Assembly: GCA_017937125.1 (NCBI GenBank)
Contig: JAGBEH010000001.1
Location: 682,001 to 746,000, forward strand
Source: Alistipes sp.
Lineage (GTDB): Bacteria > Bacteroidota > Bacteroidia > Bacteroidales > Rikenellaceae
Direction: 5' to 3'
DNA: 64,000 bases
This document shows positions 42,798-50,882 of the stretch, one piece after another (position 1 is the stretch's first letter; each line of letters opens with the position of its first letter). Position numbers and translations under genes: made by a program. The notes under the pieces were generated by a model that ran no database searches, had not been told where the DNA came from, and saw only the letters and a program-made list of their open reading frames with translations.

Positions 42798-43508
42798 CTA
42801 CTCTACCGCGGCGTATTCGTTGATGAACTCTTCGGCAAGTTTCGTCAGACTGCCGTCGGTCTTCTTCTCGCCGACGAGGATCCTGCCTAAAAGTTTTGCG
42901 ACTCTCTTTTCGGGGAGGTATTCCGCCAGTGCGGCCAATGTCCCGTAAGTGGCTATCTCGTAGTGTTCCGCCTTTTGCGAGGCCATAATCAGTGCGGCGT
43001 CGCGGACGAAACTGTTCTTTTCAGTGTCGGCAATCGCGCTGTCGGCTTCTTCGAGCAGACCTGCCATTGCCGCGCAGCGTTTGGTTGCGGGTTTCTCGCC
43101 GAGCAGCTCGAATACCTGCTCGATGACGGCCGTCTGCTTGTCGCTTTCGGCGATGTGCTTGTCGAATGCCGCAGCCAGTTTCGGGCTGGTGGCGGCTTTG
43201 CTCATCTTACGCAAGCCCTTTATGAGGTTCTGCTCGGCCCAATATATGTCTTTGAGGGCATCGACGAAGAATTTGTGATATTCGCATTGCGTCGATTTCA
43301 TCTCGGGTTTGTTTGTGCTGCGGCCGTTGCTGCCGTCTTTGGTATAACCCGATTTGCCGCTGTTGCTGATGCCCTTGACGTCGTTGCCGCTGCTTGCGGA
43401 CATACGGCTGTTTTTGCCCGAACCGCTGATTCGGTTCTTGTTGTCGTCGCTCATACGACGGCTGTCGTTTTTGTCGCTTGTGCTTTTTGTGTTTTTCTCG
43501 GTATTCAT
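42798..43508 (-). CDS. DUF892 ferritin-like protein with disordered N-terminus
   Basis: 236 aa. Residues about 75-235 are a DUF892 (YciE/YciF-like) four-helix ferritin-like domain: EYHKFFVDALKDIYWAEQNL, the later LGEKPATKRCAAMAGLLEEAD and ASQKAEHYEIATYG blocks are diagnostic, with Glu/His residues suitable for a di-iron site. Residues 1-72 are almost all Ser, Asn, Lys, Gly, Asp and Arg, a long disordered polyampholyte absent from typical members. Associated with stress or stationary phase in other bacteria. Single-gene unit on the minus strand. Confidence 0.85.
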   Translation of the reverse strand: MNTEKNTKSTSDKNDSRRMSDDNKNRISGSGKNSRMSASSGNDVKGISNSGKSGYTKDGSNGRSTNKPEMKSTQCEYHKFFVDALKDIYWAEQNLIKGLRKMSKAATSPKLAAAFDKHIAESDKQTAVIEQVFELLGEKPATKRCAAMAGLLEEADSAIADTEKNSFVRDAALIMASQKAEHYEIATYGTLAALAEYLPEKRVAKLLGRILVGEKKTDGSLTKLAEEFINEYAAVE

Positions 43509-43603
43509 AGCAAATTTGTTTTGGTTCCGGACCGTTTACGGCAAATTATATACCAAAACGACATATTGCAAGCGACCTTAAATGATATGAACAGCCCGTT
43601 AAA

Positions 43604-43634
43604 ACAATGAAAAACAGTGCCTTTGCAGGCACTG
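43604..43634 (-). terminator. Terminator after fmt
   Basis: 7-bp perfect stem CAGTGCC/GGCACTG (43615-43621 and 43628-43634), followed on the minus strand by TTTTTCATTGTTTT. It ends the znuB-lptG-fmt transcript. Confidence 0.75.
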
Positions 43635-43659
43635 TCGTCGATATGTATGTTATGTCCGT

Positions 43660-44634
43660 TTAATGTGTCGGATAGCAACGGTAAGCTGCGATATTTCTGA
43701 ACCCGAGCAATAACTCTTTGGTTTTCATCCGTTTCTTGCCCGCTATCTGCAATTCGTCTATGTCTATCCAACCGTCGTTGCAGGCAATGCGTATGTATGT
43801 GCGTCCGTCGGTGCCGAGGCTGCCTGTATCCGCATCGTGAACCTCGGGAATGAATCTTGCCGAGAATATTTTTGCCGTCAGCGGCGGAAGATCGTCGCCG
43901 TCCAACTGTGTCCAAGCGGACGGATAAGGCGAAAGTCCGCGTATGAAGTCGATTATCTCTTTGCCGTTGCGGCTCCAGTCGATGATGCAGTCCTCTTTGA
44001 ATATTTTCGGGGCGGGCCTGAGCGTGGCCTCGTCGATGTTCTCTTGCTCGACGGGATGTATGTTGCCCGAACTTATACGTTCTACGGTGTCGATTACGAG
44101 CGAGGTGCCTATGTTCATCAGCTTTTCGTACATCGAACCGACGTTGTCGGTGCTGTCTATCGGAACTCGTATCTGCCCTATTATGCCGCCTTTGTCTATT
44201 TCGTGATTGAGCAGGAACGTCGTTACTCCCGTCTCCGTTTCGCCGTTTATGACAGCCCAATTGATGGGCGCCGCACCGCGATATTGCGGCAGCAGCGAAG
44301 CGTGCAGGTTGAAGGTCCCGAAACGCGGCATAGCCCAGATGATTTCGGGCAGCATCCTGAATGCGATGACGATACCCAGATCGGGTTTCAAGGCCTCCAT
44401 TGCCGCTACGAACTGCGGGTCTTTCAATTTCTCTGGCTGCATAACGGGCAGGCCGAGTTCCCGCGCGGCCGTCTTGACCTCGCTTTCGCGGAGCTTTTGC
44501 CCGCGCCCTGCGGGTTTGTCGGGCGCAGTTACTACGGCCACGACATTATATCCCTCCGCGACGAGTGCGCGGAGCGACGGCACCGCGAATTCGGGGGTGC
44601 CCATAAATATTATGCGTAAATCTTTTGCGTTCAT
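43660..44634 (-). CDS. fmt: Methionyl-tRNA formyltransferase
   Basis: 324 aa. Formylates initiator Met-tRNA. N-terminal FMGTPEFAVPSLRAL, the catalytic-domain block NLHASLLPQYRGAAPINWAVINGE with the HxSLLPxxxG formyl-binding signature, and a C-terminal OB-like domain are present. The ATG at 44634 overlaps the lptG stop by 4 bp; the longer open frame is a shadow. Last gene of the znuB-lptG-fmt run. Confidence 0.97.
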   Translation of the reverse strand: MNAKDLRIIFMGTPEFAVPSLRALVAEGYNVVAVVTAPDKPAGRGQKLRESEVKTAARELGLPVMQPEKLKDPQFVAAMEALKPDLGIVIAFRMLPEIIWAMPRFGTFNLHASLLPQYRGAAPINWAVINGETETGVTTFLLNHEIDKGGIIGQIRVPIDSTDNVGSMYEKLMNIGTSLVIDTVERISSGNIHPVEQENIDEATLRPAPKIFKEDCIIDWSRNGKEIIDFIRGLSPYPSAWTQLDGDDLPPLTAKIFSARFIPEVHDADTGSLGTDGRTYIRIACNDGWIDIDELQIAGKKRMKTKELLLGFRNIAAYRCYPTH

Positions 44635-46124
44635 CGTGTTTTCACCTTGTTTATCTTCTCCCGCAACCGTTCGGGCAGGTGTGCGATGAATATGTCGCGA
44701 TAGTGCTTGTAGCGTCCGACATACCAATCCACATCGAGCAGCGCCGAGTCGTTGGTCGCCTTGTATGTAAGGTAAACGGCTATCGGCGCCAGTATCAGCG
44801 AGGAGATCCACATACCGAGCAACGAGCTCCAGTCGCCTTCGCGTGCGCTCTTTTCGCCTGAGGTGCTTATGATATAATATATTACGAAGAATATTACCGA
44901 AATGACGATCGGCATACCCAATCCTCCTTTGCGTATTATCGCTCCGAGAGGTGCCCCGATAAGGAAGAATATCATTATGGATACGGGGAACGCGAGTTTG
45001 CGGTGCCATTCGTTTTTGTTCCTGTAAAGCTGGTTCAGCGCCTCTTTGGCCGTGGATTCGTCGAACGCGAACATATTGCGCGAACTTTTTGCGGCATTAC
45101 GCGCCGATTTCCATATGTCGTTCTTGTCGCGCGTGCCGAGCTTCGGTATGGAGTCGGTCGCCGACATAGGTTTATAGTCGCTTCTGTCCACATACAGCGA
45201 GTCGCCGCGCAGGGCGAGTATGGTGTTGTCGCGGGCGAAAATCTGCTGTTTGAGCAGCGGGTCGTACGAACTCGTCGTGGAGGTGCTGACCAGAACGTCG
45301 AGCGAGTCTATGGCGTGTTGCAACTGCGCGATATTGCTCGTCTGGCTCCTGTTGCCGAAAGCGCTTTCGTCCGTGCGTTCGAAATCGAATCCCGACATCG
45401 GGATGGTTCCGTCCTGACGGTCGAACCGGTGGCGGCGCAGGGCGCTTTTGGTGTACCACTGGTTGTTGCGCGTCTGCTCGTAGGTTTCGCCGTTGAACAG
45501 CGTCACGAGCAGGAATTTCTTGTCGTCCGAAAGCCGTATGTATCCCGAGTCGGCAATCGTCGTCGTCATATTGCCGTTTATATTGCGGTTGTCGTATATG
45601 AGTACCTTCTGCAATAATTTGGTTTTGGGGTCTTGTTTTTCGACGCGGATGCTCATATTGTCGATGCCGTTGAAAAACAATCCGTCCTGAAATTCTATGG
45701 TCTGTTTTTGCTGTCGTATGTCGTAGATGATGCTGAACAGCTTGCGGTTGGCATACGGTACGAGATTGTTGATGATGAAAAATCCGCCTATCGATATGAG
45801 ACCCACTATTATTATCAGCGGCTTGAGAATCTTCATCAGCGACATACCCGCCGATTTCATCGCCAGCAGCTCGTAGTTCTCTCCGAGGTTGCCCATAGTC
45901 ATAATTGCCGCAAGCAGCATCGCGAGCGGCAGGCCCATAGTAATCATATTCACCGTCGCATAGCATAACAGCTCGATTATGACGAGGGGGTCGAGTCCCT
46001 TCCCCACCAGCTCGTCGATGTATCGCCATACGAAATTCATCATCAGGACGAACGTCACGATGAAGAAGGTCATAAACATAGGACCCAGATAGGCTTTGAG
46101 GACGAGTTTATGTATGGTTTTCAT
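44631..46124 (-). CDS. lptG: LptF/LptG-family lipopolysaccharide export permease
   Basis: 497 aa inner-membrane protein of the LPS transport machine (LptB2FG). The first transmembrane block (KAYLGPMFMTFFIVTFVLMM) and the following conserved LGLP-type segment (MITMGLPLAMLLAAIMTMGNL) with the GENYELLAMKSAG motif are diagnostic. A long periplasmic beta-jellyroll part (about 105-370) separates the first three from the last three transmembrane segments. It overlaps fmt by 4 bp and znuB by 17 bp. Only one such gene is present here; the F/G pairing partner lies elsewhere, so F versus G is not settled. Confidence 0.9.
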   Translation of the reverse strand: MKTIHKLVLKAYLGPMFMTFFIVTFVLMMNFVWRYIDELVGKGLDPLVIIELLCYATVNMITMGLPLAMLLAAIMTMGNLGENYELLAMKSAGMSLMKILKPLIIIVGLISIGGFFIINNLVPYANRKLFSIIYDIRQQKQTIEFQDGLFFNGIDNMSIRVEKQDPKTKLLQKVLIYDNRNINGNMTTTIADSGYIRLSDDKKFLLVTLFNGETYEQTRNNQWYTKSALRRHRFDRQDGTIPMSGFDFERTDESAFGNRSQTSNIAQLQHAIDSLDVLVSTSTTSSYDPLLKQQIFARDNTILALRGDSLYVDRSDYKPMSATDSIPKLGTRDKNDIWKSARNAAKSSRNMFAFDESTAKEALNQLYRNKNEWHRKLAFPVSIMIFFLIGAPLGAIIRKGGLGMPIVISVIFFVIYYIISTSGEKSAREGDWSSLLGMWISSLILAPIAVYLTYKATNDSALLDVDWYVGRYKHYRDIFIAHLPERLREKINKVKTR

Positions 46125-46944
46125 CGATTCGGTCTTTTACGCAAAGGTAGCATTTTATTGTTATAAGCGTAACGGTGAGTATAAATATTATGGATGCTCC
46201 CGACGGCACCTCCAAATAATAGCTCGCGATTACACCCGCTAAGCTCGCGGCGGCGGCCGTTGCGGCCGACCATATCGTAATCGTGCGGTATGATTTGGTG
46301 AAGGAGTTCACTATTACGACCGGCATCGTAAGCAGCGAAATCAGCAGTACGATACCCATTATGCGAATCGAGAGTACGATGATTACGGCCAGCAGTGCCG
46401 ACATCGCATATGAAACGGCCTTGGCGGGGATGCCCTGCGTCGCGGCATATTCCCGATCGAAAGCGACATACATTATCGGGCGCAGCCATAATGCAGCACC
46501 TGCGAGCACGGCCAGTGTCAGTACGGCAAGCGCGACGGTGTCGGCGGCGGTTACCGTGATTATGCTGCCGAACATATAGCTCGACAGGTCCCCCGACGTG
46601 TAGCCTGCCCTCAGGCTCATAAAGAGCGCACCGACAGCCATACCGAATCCCCAGATTATGCCTATTGCCGAATCCTCGCGGATTTTACCCTTGGCGCTCG
46701 CCCATTCGATGCCGAGCGACGAGCCGACGGCGAACAGCAGGGCGCCCATTATGGGGTCGGCGCCGAGGTAGAATGCTATTCCCAACCCGCCGAAAGACGC
46801 GTGTGTGATGCCTCCACTCAGGAACACCATACGTCGGCAAACTACATAGGTGCCTGCTATGCCGCACAGAATGCCGCATAATATGCACGCTATGACGGCA
46901 TTGCTCAGATACCCGTATTGAAATATGTCTCGTATGAACTCCAT
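46108..46944 (-). CDS. znuB: Zinc/manganese ABC transporter permease
   Basis: 278 aa, eight or so hydrophobic segments, ABC-3 family. N-terminal blocks YGYLSNAVIACILCGILCG and FLSGGITHASFGGLGIAFYLG, and the later IRIMGIVLLISLLTMP, are typical of ZnuB/TroC permeases. It is the only metal permease here; the ATPase and binding protein of the same family are at 3028-4640. It overlaps lptG by 17 bp and begins the znuB-lptG-fmt run. Confidence 0.9.
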   Translation of the reverse strand: MEFIRDIFQYGYLSNAVIACILCGILCGIAGTYVVCRRMVFLSGGITHASFGGLGIAFYLGADPIMGALLFAVGSSLGIEWASAKGKIREDSAIGIIWGFGMAVGALFMSLRAGYTSGDLSSYMFGSIITVTAADTVALAVLTLAVLAGAALWLRPIMYVAFDREYAATQGIPAKAVSYAMSALLAVIIVLSIRIMGIVLLISLLTMPVVIVNSFTKSYRTITIWSAATAAAASLAGVIASYYLEVPSGASIIFILTVTLITIKCYLCVKDRIDENHT

Positions 46945-47071
46945 CGTCGGTTCGCCCGAATGTTTTCGGCGCGTAAAAATACTCTTTTTTATCCTATTAT
47001 TCTCAAACTTTTCCTACTTTCGCACACTTTTTATACCTTCGCATAATTAAATATGAGAAAAGAGACGGATT

Positions 47072-48367
47072 ATGCCGCGCAGAGTTAGTTTCCATACATT
47101 GGGCTGCAAATTGAATTTTTCCGAGAGTTCGACATTGGCCAGAGAGTTCGAGCAGGGCGGCTTCGTAAGGGTCGCTCCGGATGCCGAGGCCGATATTTGC
47201 GTGATCAACAGCTGTTCCGTGACGGAACACGCGGACAAGAAGTGCAGGAACCTGATACGCAAGCTCCACCGTCGCAACCCTGCGGCCGTCATAGCCGTTA
47301 CGGGATGTTATGCGCAGCTCCGCCCGAATGATATTGCGGCGATAGAAGGTGTGGATATAGTGCTGAGCAATAACGACAAGGGTGATTTATACAAACGTGT
47401 TGCGGAGCTTGGCGAGCGTGGAAAGGTGCAGGTCTACAGTTGCGAAACGGACGAGCTGACATCGTTTTTCTCGGCATTCTCGAGCAATGACCGTACACGT
47501 GCGTTTCTCAAGGTGCAGGACGGCTGCGATTATAAATGCGCGTATTGCACCATTCATTATGCGCGGGGGGCGAGCCGCAATATACCGATTGCCGAAATCG
47601 TTGCTCAGGCCGAGAAGATTGCGGCCGCAGGATTGAAGGAGATTGTCATCACGGGTGTGAATACGGGCGATTTCGGCCGCACGACGGGCGAAAAGTTCAT
47701 AGACCTGCTGCGTGCGCTCGACGGTGTCGCGGGCATAGAGCGTTATCGCATCTCCTCCATCGAACCCAATTTGCTTACGGACGAGATAATAGAATTCTGT
47801 GCCGCATCCCCTAAGTTCCAGCACCATTTCCATATTCCGTTGCAGAGCGGTTCCGACAAGATATTGGGCGCGATGCGCCGCCGTTATACCGCTGCCAAAT
47901 TCGAGGGCAGAATAGGATACGTGCGGCGGCTTATGCCCGATGCCTTTATCGGTATCGATGTAATAGTCGGTTTTCCGGGGGAGACGGAGGAGGATTTTCA
48001 CGTCACATATGAATTTTTAGAAAAAATAGCTCCTTCATATATTCATATCTTCCCGTTCTCGGAACGTCCCGGTACGCCTGCTGCGGATATGCCGAATAAG
48101 GTCAGGCCTTCGGTGGCTACGGAGCGGGTGCGGCGGCTTGAGGCACTGTGCGCGCGGCTGCACTACGACTTTTGCCGCAAGATGTCGGGAACGACTGCCG
48201 AAGTGCTGTTCGAGAGCACGATGCGCGGCGGGTATATGTTCGGATTTACGGGAAACTATGTCCGTGTGAAGGTGCCGTACGACAAATCGAAAATAAATAC
48301 GATTTGCAGGACGGAATTGCTCGAGGCGGAGCCGTCGGCGGAGGTTGTCGGCCGTTTGGCGGAGTGA
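47072..48367 (+). CDS. mtaB: tRNA t6A37 methylthiotransferase MtaB
   Basis: 431 aa radical-SAM enzyme that adds the methylthio group to t6A at position 37 of tRNA. MTTase N-terminal domain (first Cys in FHTLGCKLN, then NSCSVTEHA and GCYAQ) followed by the radical-SAM cluster CDYKCAYC and a C-terminal TRAM domain. The order of cysteines and the GASRN block after the SAM motif favour MtaB over MiaB or RimO. ATG at 47072 opens with the family-typical first residues. A -7-like TATACC element is near 47030. Confidence 0.93.
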   Translation: MPRRVSFHTLGCKLNFSESSTLAREFEQGGFVRVAPDAEADICVINSCSVTEHADKKCRNLIRKLHRRNPAAVIAVTGCYAQLRPNDIAAIEGVDIVLSNNDKGDLYKRVAELGERGKVQVYSCETDELTSFFSAFSSNDRTRAFLKVQDGCDYKCAYCTIHYARGASRNIPIAEIVAQAEKIAAAGLKEIVITGVNTGDFGRTTGEKFIDLLRALDGVAGIERYRISSIEPNLLTDEIIEFCAASPKFQHHFHIPLQSGSDKILGAMRRRYTAAKFEGRIGYVRRLMPDAFIGIDVIVGFPGETEEDFHVTYEFLEKIAPSYIHIFPFSERPGTPAADMPNKVRPSVATERVRRLEALCARLHYDFCRKMSGTTAEVLFESTMRGGYMFGFTGNYVRVKVPYDKSKINTICRTELLEAEPSAEVVGRLAE

Positions 48368-48471
48368 GTTTCCGCGTTTGCCGATTTCGCTGGAATCTAA
48401 AGTAACTATATACAACTTTACACCAAATCGATTTTAATAATCGGCTATCTATTCCTGACAGTCGTGTTGCT

Positions 48472-48489
48472 CGCGGCAGAGCCGCGTTT
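48472..48489 (+). terminator. Possible terminator after mtaB
   Basis: 6-bp GC stem CGCGGC/GCCGCG (48472-48477 and 48481-48486) with a 3-nt loop and TTTG following, about 100 nt after the mtaB stop. Confidence 0.45.
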
Positions 48490-48500
48490 GCAGATTTGAC

Positions 48501-48540
48501 CCACCCCTAAATCCCCGCCTTAGGCAGGGACTTTCGGTGG
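48501..48540 (-). repeat. REP-like intergenic palindrome
   Basis: Contains CCACCCCTAAATCCCCGCC and its partner arm, an inverted repeat (48512-48520 and 48522-48530) that pairs fully on the minus strand only with a G-U wobble. The CACCCCTAAATCCCC...GGGACTTT pattern is like a short palindromic element I know from many Bacteroidetes intergenic regions. One copy is visible here. Confidence 0.5.
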
Positions 48541-48583
48541 AACTCGCAAGGATACAAGGCTTTGGAAGAAAGTTGGTGTAAAA

Positions 48584-48614
48584 TTGTATATAATTGCCAA
48601 ATTTAATATATTTG
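48584..48614 (+). promoter_or_regulatory. Promoter of the sensor-TrkH operon
   Basis: TTG at 48584-48586, a 20-nt spacer and TATATTTG at 48607-48614; the ATG follows at 48638. Confidence 0.75.
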
Positions 48615-48637
48615 CATAAACTATAAAACGTAAGATT

Positions 48638-49432
48638 ATGACCGGTATTCGCAAACGGGTTACCATAGGTTTTTTGAGCATCGTTACCCTGCTGTTCGTC
48701 TCGGGGATGATTTCGCTCTTCGAACTCGGACAACTGAGCAATGATGCCGAGATGCTGATGTCCAAAAACCGTCGGAATATGGAGTTGGCGAAAGATATGT
48801 TCGAGGCTATGTATCTGCAAAGCAACGCTATGGCGCATATAGCAGTGCTGGGCGAGCGCGACGGTTACGACACTCTTTGTCTTAACGGGCTTGTAAGGCT
48901 GGAGACATCATTGACGGCCGCGTACGACAACTCGAAAAGCAACGGTTATCTCGATTCGCTGACCCTGTCCGTCGCCGAGCTGCGTATGCTGACCGAAACA
49001 TTCCTCGCGAACGTACGGGATGAAAACGCAGGGACCGAGGATGAAAATGCGCTGACGGCTGCTGCGGCACGCAACTGGTTCTCTACTCGCTATGAAACGT
49101 CTATGGCCAAGATTTCGGAACAGATAAGCGGATATATCGCATTCACTTACAAGGGTCTGGCTCCGCGTGCCGAGCAGTTGAGCCGAAATGCCTACCGTGC
49201 CGTGACGCCGGTTCTTATCTCGCTTTTGGTGATGATAGCGATCGTGTTGATGCTTTTCTATTTCGTTATGATATATTGCGTCAATCCCGTTTTGGGAATC
49301 AACAGGGGGCTGGCCGATTATCTCTCGTTCAAGCTGCCTTTCGCCGTCAAACAGGAGTGCCGCGACGAGTTGCAGGAATTGAAGGAAAACATCGAAACTC
49401 TCATAAACATCTCCAAACAAAACAAGGCCTGA
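48638..49432 (+). CDS. Sensor-like membrane protein without output domain
   Basis: 264 aa. First transmembrane helix (about 9-28), a long helical extracytoplasmic part (about 30-185) of the four-helix-bundle kind found in chemoreceptors and histidine kinases (opening FELGQLSNDAEMLMSKNRRNMELAKDM), a second transmembrane helix (about 188-212), then a short basic/acidic helix pair resembling a HAMP linker (NRGLADYLSFKLPFAVKQECRDELQELKENI). It stops there: no methyl-accepting, kinase or cyclase domain. Followed after 4 bp by trkH. Likely a signal-receiving partner of the transporter or the third protein; inference only. Confidence 0.65.
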   Translation: MTGIRKRVTIGFLSIVTLLFVSGMISLFELGQLSNDAEMLMSKNRRNMELAKDMFEAMYLQSNAMAHIAVLGERDGYDTLCLNGLVRLETSLTAAYDNSKSNGYLDSLTLSVAELRMLTETFLANVRDENAGTEDENALTAAAARNWFSTRYETSMAKISEQISGYIAFTYKGLAPRAEQLSRNAYRAVTPVLISLLVMIAIVLMLFYFVMIYCVNPVLGINRGLADYLSFKLPFAVKQECRDELQELKENIETLINISKQNKA

Positions 49433-49436
49433 CGCT

Positions 49437-50882
49437 ATGCGGTTCAATGTCATATTGCGATATGCGGGAATGGTGATGCTGTATGTGGCGGCATTTATGC
49501 TGGTGTCGGCGGCGATTTCATTCATCGACGGAATGGATTCGGCGTTTTACCCGCTGATACTCTCTGCATTGCTTACGGCCCTGCTCGGCGGATTCCCGTT
49601 GCTGTTCGTCCCTAAAATCGAGCAGATAAGCAACAAGGAGGGCTTCTGTATCGTCGTCGGCGCGTGGGTTATGGCCTGCATCGTGGGTACGTTCCCTTAC
49701 CTGATTTGGGGCGGCGAGTTCTCGGTGATAAATGCATGGTTCGAGAGCGTTTCGGGATTCACGACGACGGGCGCCACCGTCCTGAACGATATTGAAGCGC
49801 TGCCCAAGGGATTGCTGTTCTGGCGCTCCTCGACGGCGTGGATGGGAGGTATCGGCGTCGTGATGTTCGCGTTGGTGATTTTGCCGTCTTTGGGCAAGAC
49901 CAAGATGACGTTGTCGAATGTCGAACTATCGTCGCTGGCCAAGGACAATTATCGTTATCGTACGCAGCAGATCGTGCAGATCCTGCTTGTCGTGTATTTC
50001 GGTTTGACGTGCATCTCCACCCTGCTGCTCAAATTTGCCGGTATGGGATGGTTCGATGCACTCAACCACGCTATGTCGGCGTGCGCCACGTGCGGACTCG
50101 GCACCAAAAACAGCAGCATCGCATTTTACGACAGTGCCGTCATAGAAACGATTCTGGCGGTTACGATGACGATTGCGGGTATTCATTTCGGATTGATATA
50201 TGCGACAGTCGTCGGCAAATCCAAAAACATATTCCGCTCCGAAGTTACTCGCGCCTATTTCGCCGTCATAGCAGTCGGCGGCCTGCTCGTTTCGGCGAGT
50301 CTGTATGTTTCGGGCGTGTATCCTGATATATTGTCATCGTTGAGATACGGATATTTCCAATTCGTATCGTTGCTCACCACGACTGGATTCGCCACGGCGA
50401 ATACCAATTTGTGGCCGTCGCTGGCTGTTATGGTGCTGATATTCGCGTCGGTGGTCTGTGCCTGCGCAGGCTCGACGTCTGGCGGTGTCAAGATCGACCG
50501 AATGCTGCTGTTCGGGAAATTGGTAAAGGCGCGTCTGCGCCGTCAGCAACATCCCAATGCCGTTATCAGAATCAAGGTGGACGGCATTATTCAGGACGAC
50601 GAGGCTTTGGGCTCCGTTATGATTTTCATAGTGACGTATATCGCATTGATCGTAGTCGGGGCGACGGTAAATACCGTTTTCGGTCTCGATTTGCAGACGA
50701 GCATTACCGAGCCTATCGCCTGCATCGGAAATGTCGGGCCGGGGTTCGGGGCCGTAGGGTCGTTGGACAATTATTCCTCGCTGCCCGTAATAATCAAGCT
50801 GAACAGCACGTTGTTGATGTTGATGGGGCGTCTTGAGATATTCGGATTTATTCAACTGTTTTTTATGAAATGGTGGCGATGA
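49437..50882 (+). CDS. trkH: TrkH-family potassium transport protein
   Basis: 481 aa, K+ channel-like translocating subunit of Trk systems. Four pore-loop repeats are visible; the first two carry the selectivity-filter-like segments VSGFTTTGATVL and SACATCGLGTKNSS, the third LTTTGFATANT, the fourth GNVGPGFGAVG. About ten hydrophobic segments. No trkA-type regulatory gene lies nearby. The stop overlaps the next start by 4 bp. It is flanked by the sensor-like gene and a periplasmic coiled-coil gene in one operon. Confidence 0.93.
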   Translation: MRFNVILRYAGMVMLYVAAFMLVSAAISFIDGMDSAFYPLILSALLTALLGGFPLLFVPKIEQISNKEGFCIVVGAWVMACIVGTFPYLIWGGEFSVINAWFESVSGFTTTGATVLNDIEALPKGLLFWRSSTAWMGGIGVVMFALVILPSLGKTKMTLSNVELSSLAKDNYRYRTQQIVQILLVVYFGLTCISTLLLKFAGMGWFDALNHAMSACATCGLGTKNSSIAFYDSAVIETILAVTMTIAGIHFGLIYATVVGKSKNIFRSEVTRAYFAVIAVGGLLVSASLYVSGVYPDILSSLRYGYFQFVSLLTTTGFATANTNLWPSLAVMVLIFASVVCACAGSTSGGVKIDRMLLFGKLVKARLRRQQHPNAVIRIKVDGIIQDDEALGSVMIFIVTYIALIVVGATVNTVFGLDLQTSITEPIACIGNVGPGFGAVGSLDNYSSLPVIIKLNSTLLMLMGRLEIFGFIQLFFMKWWR

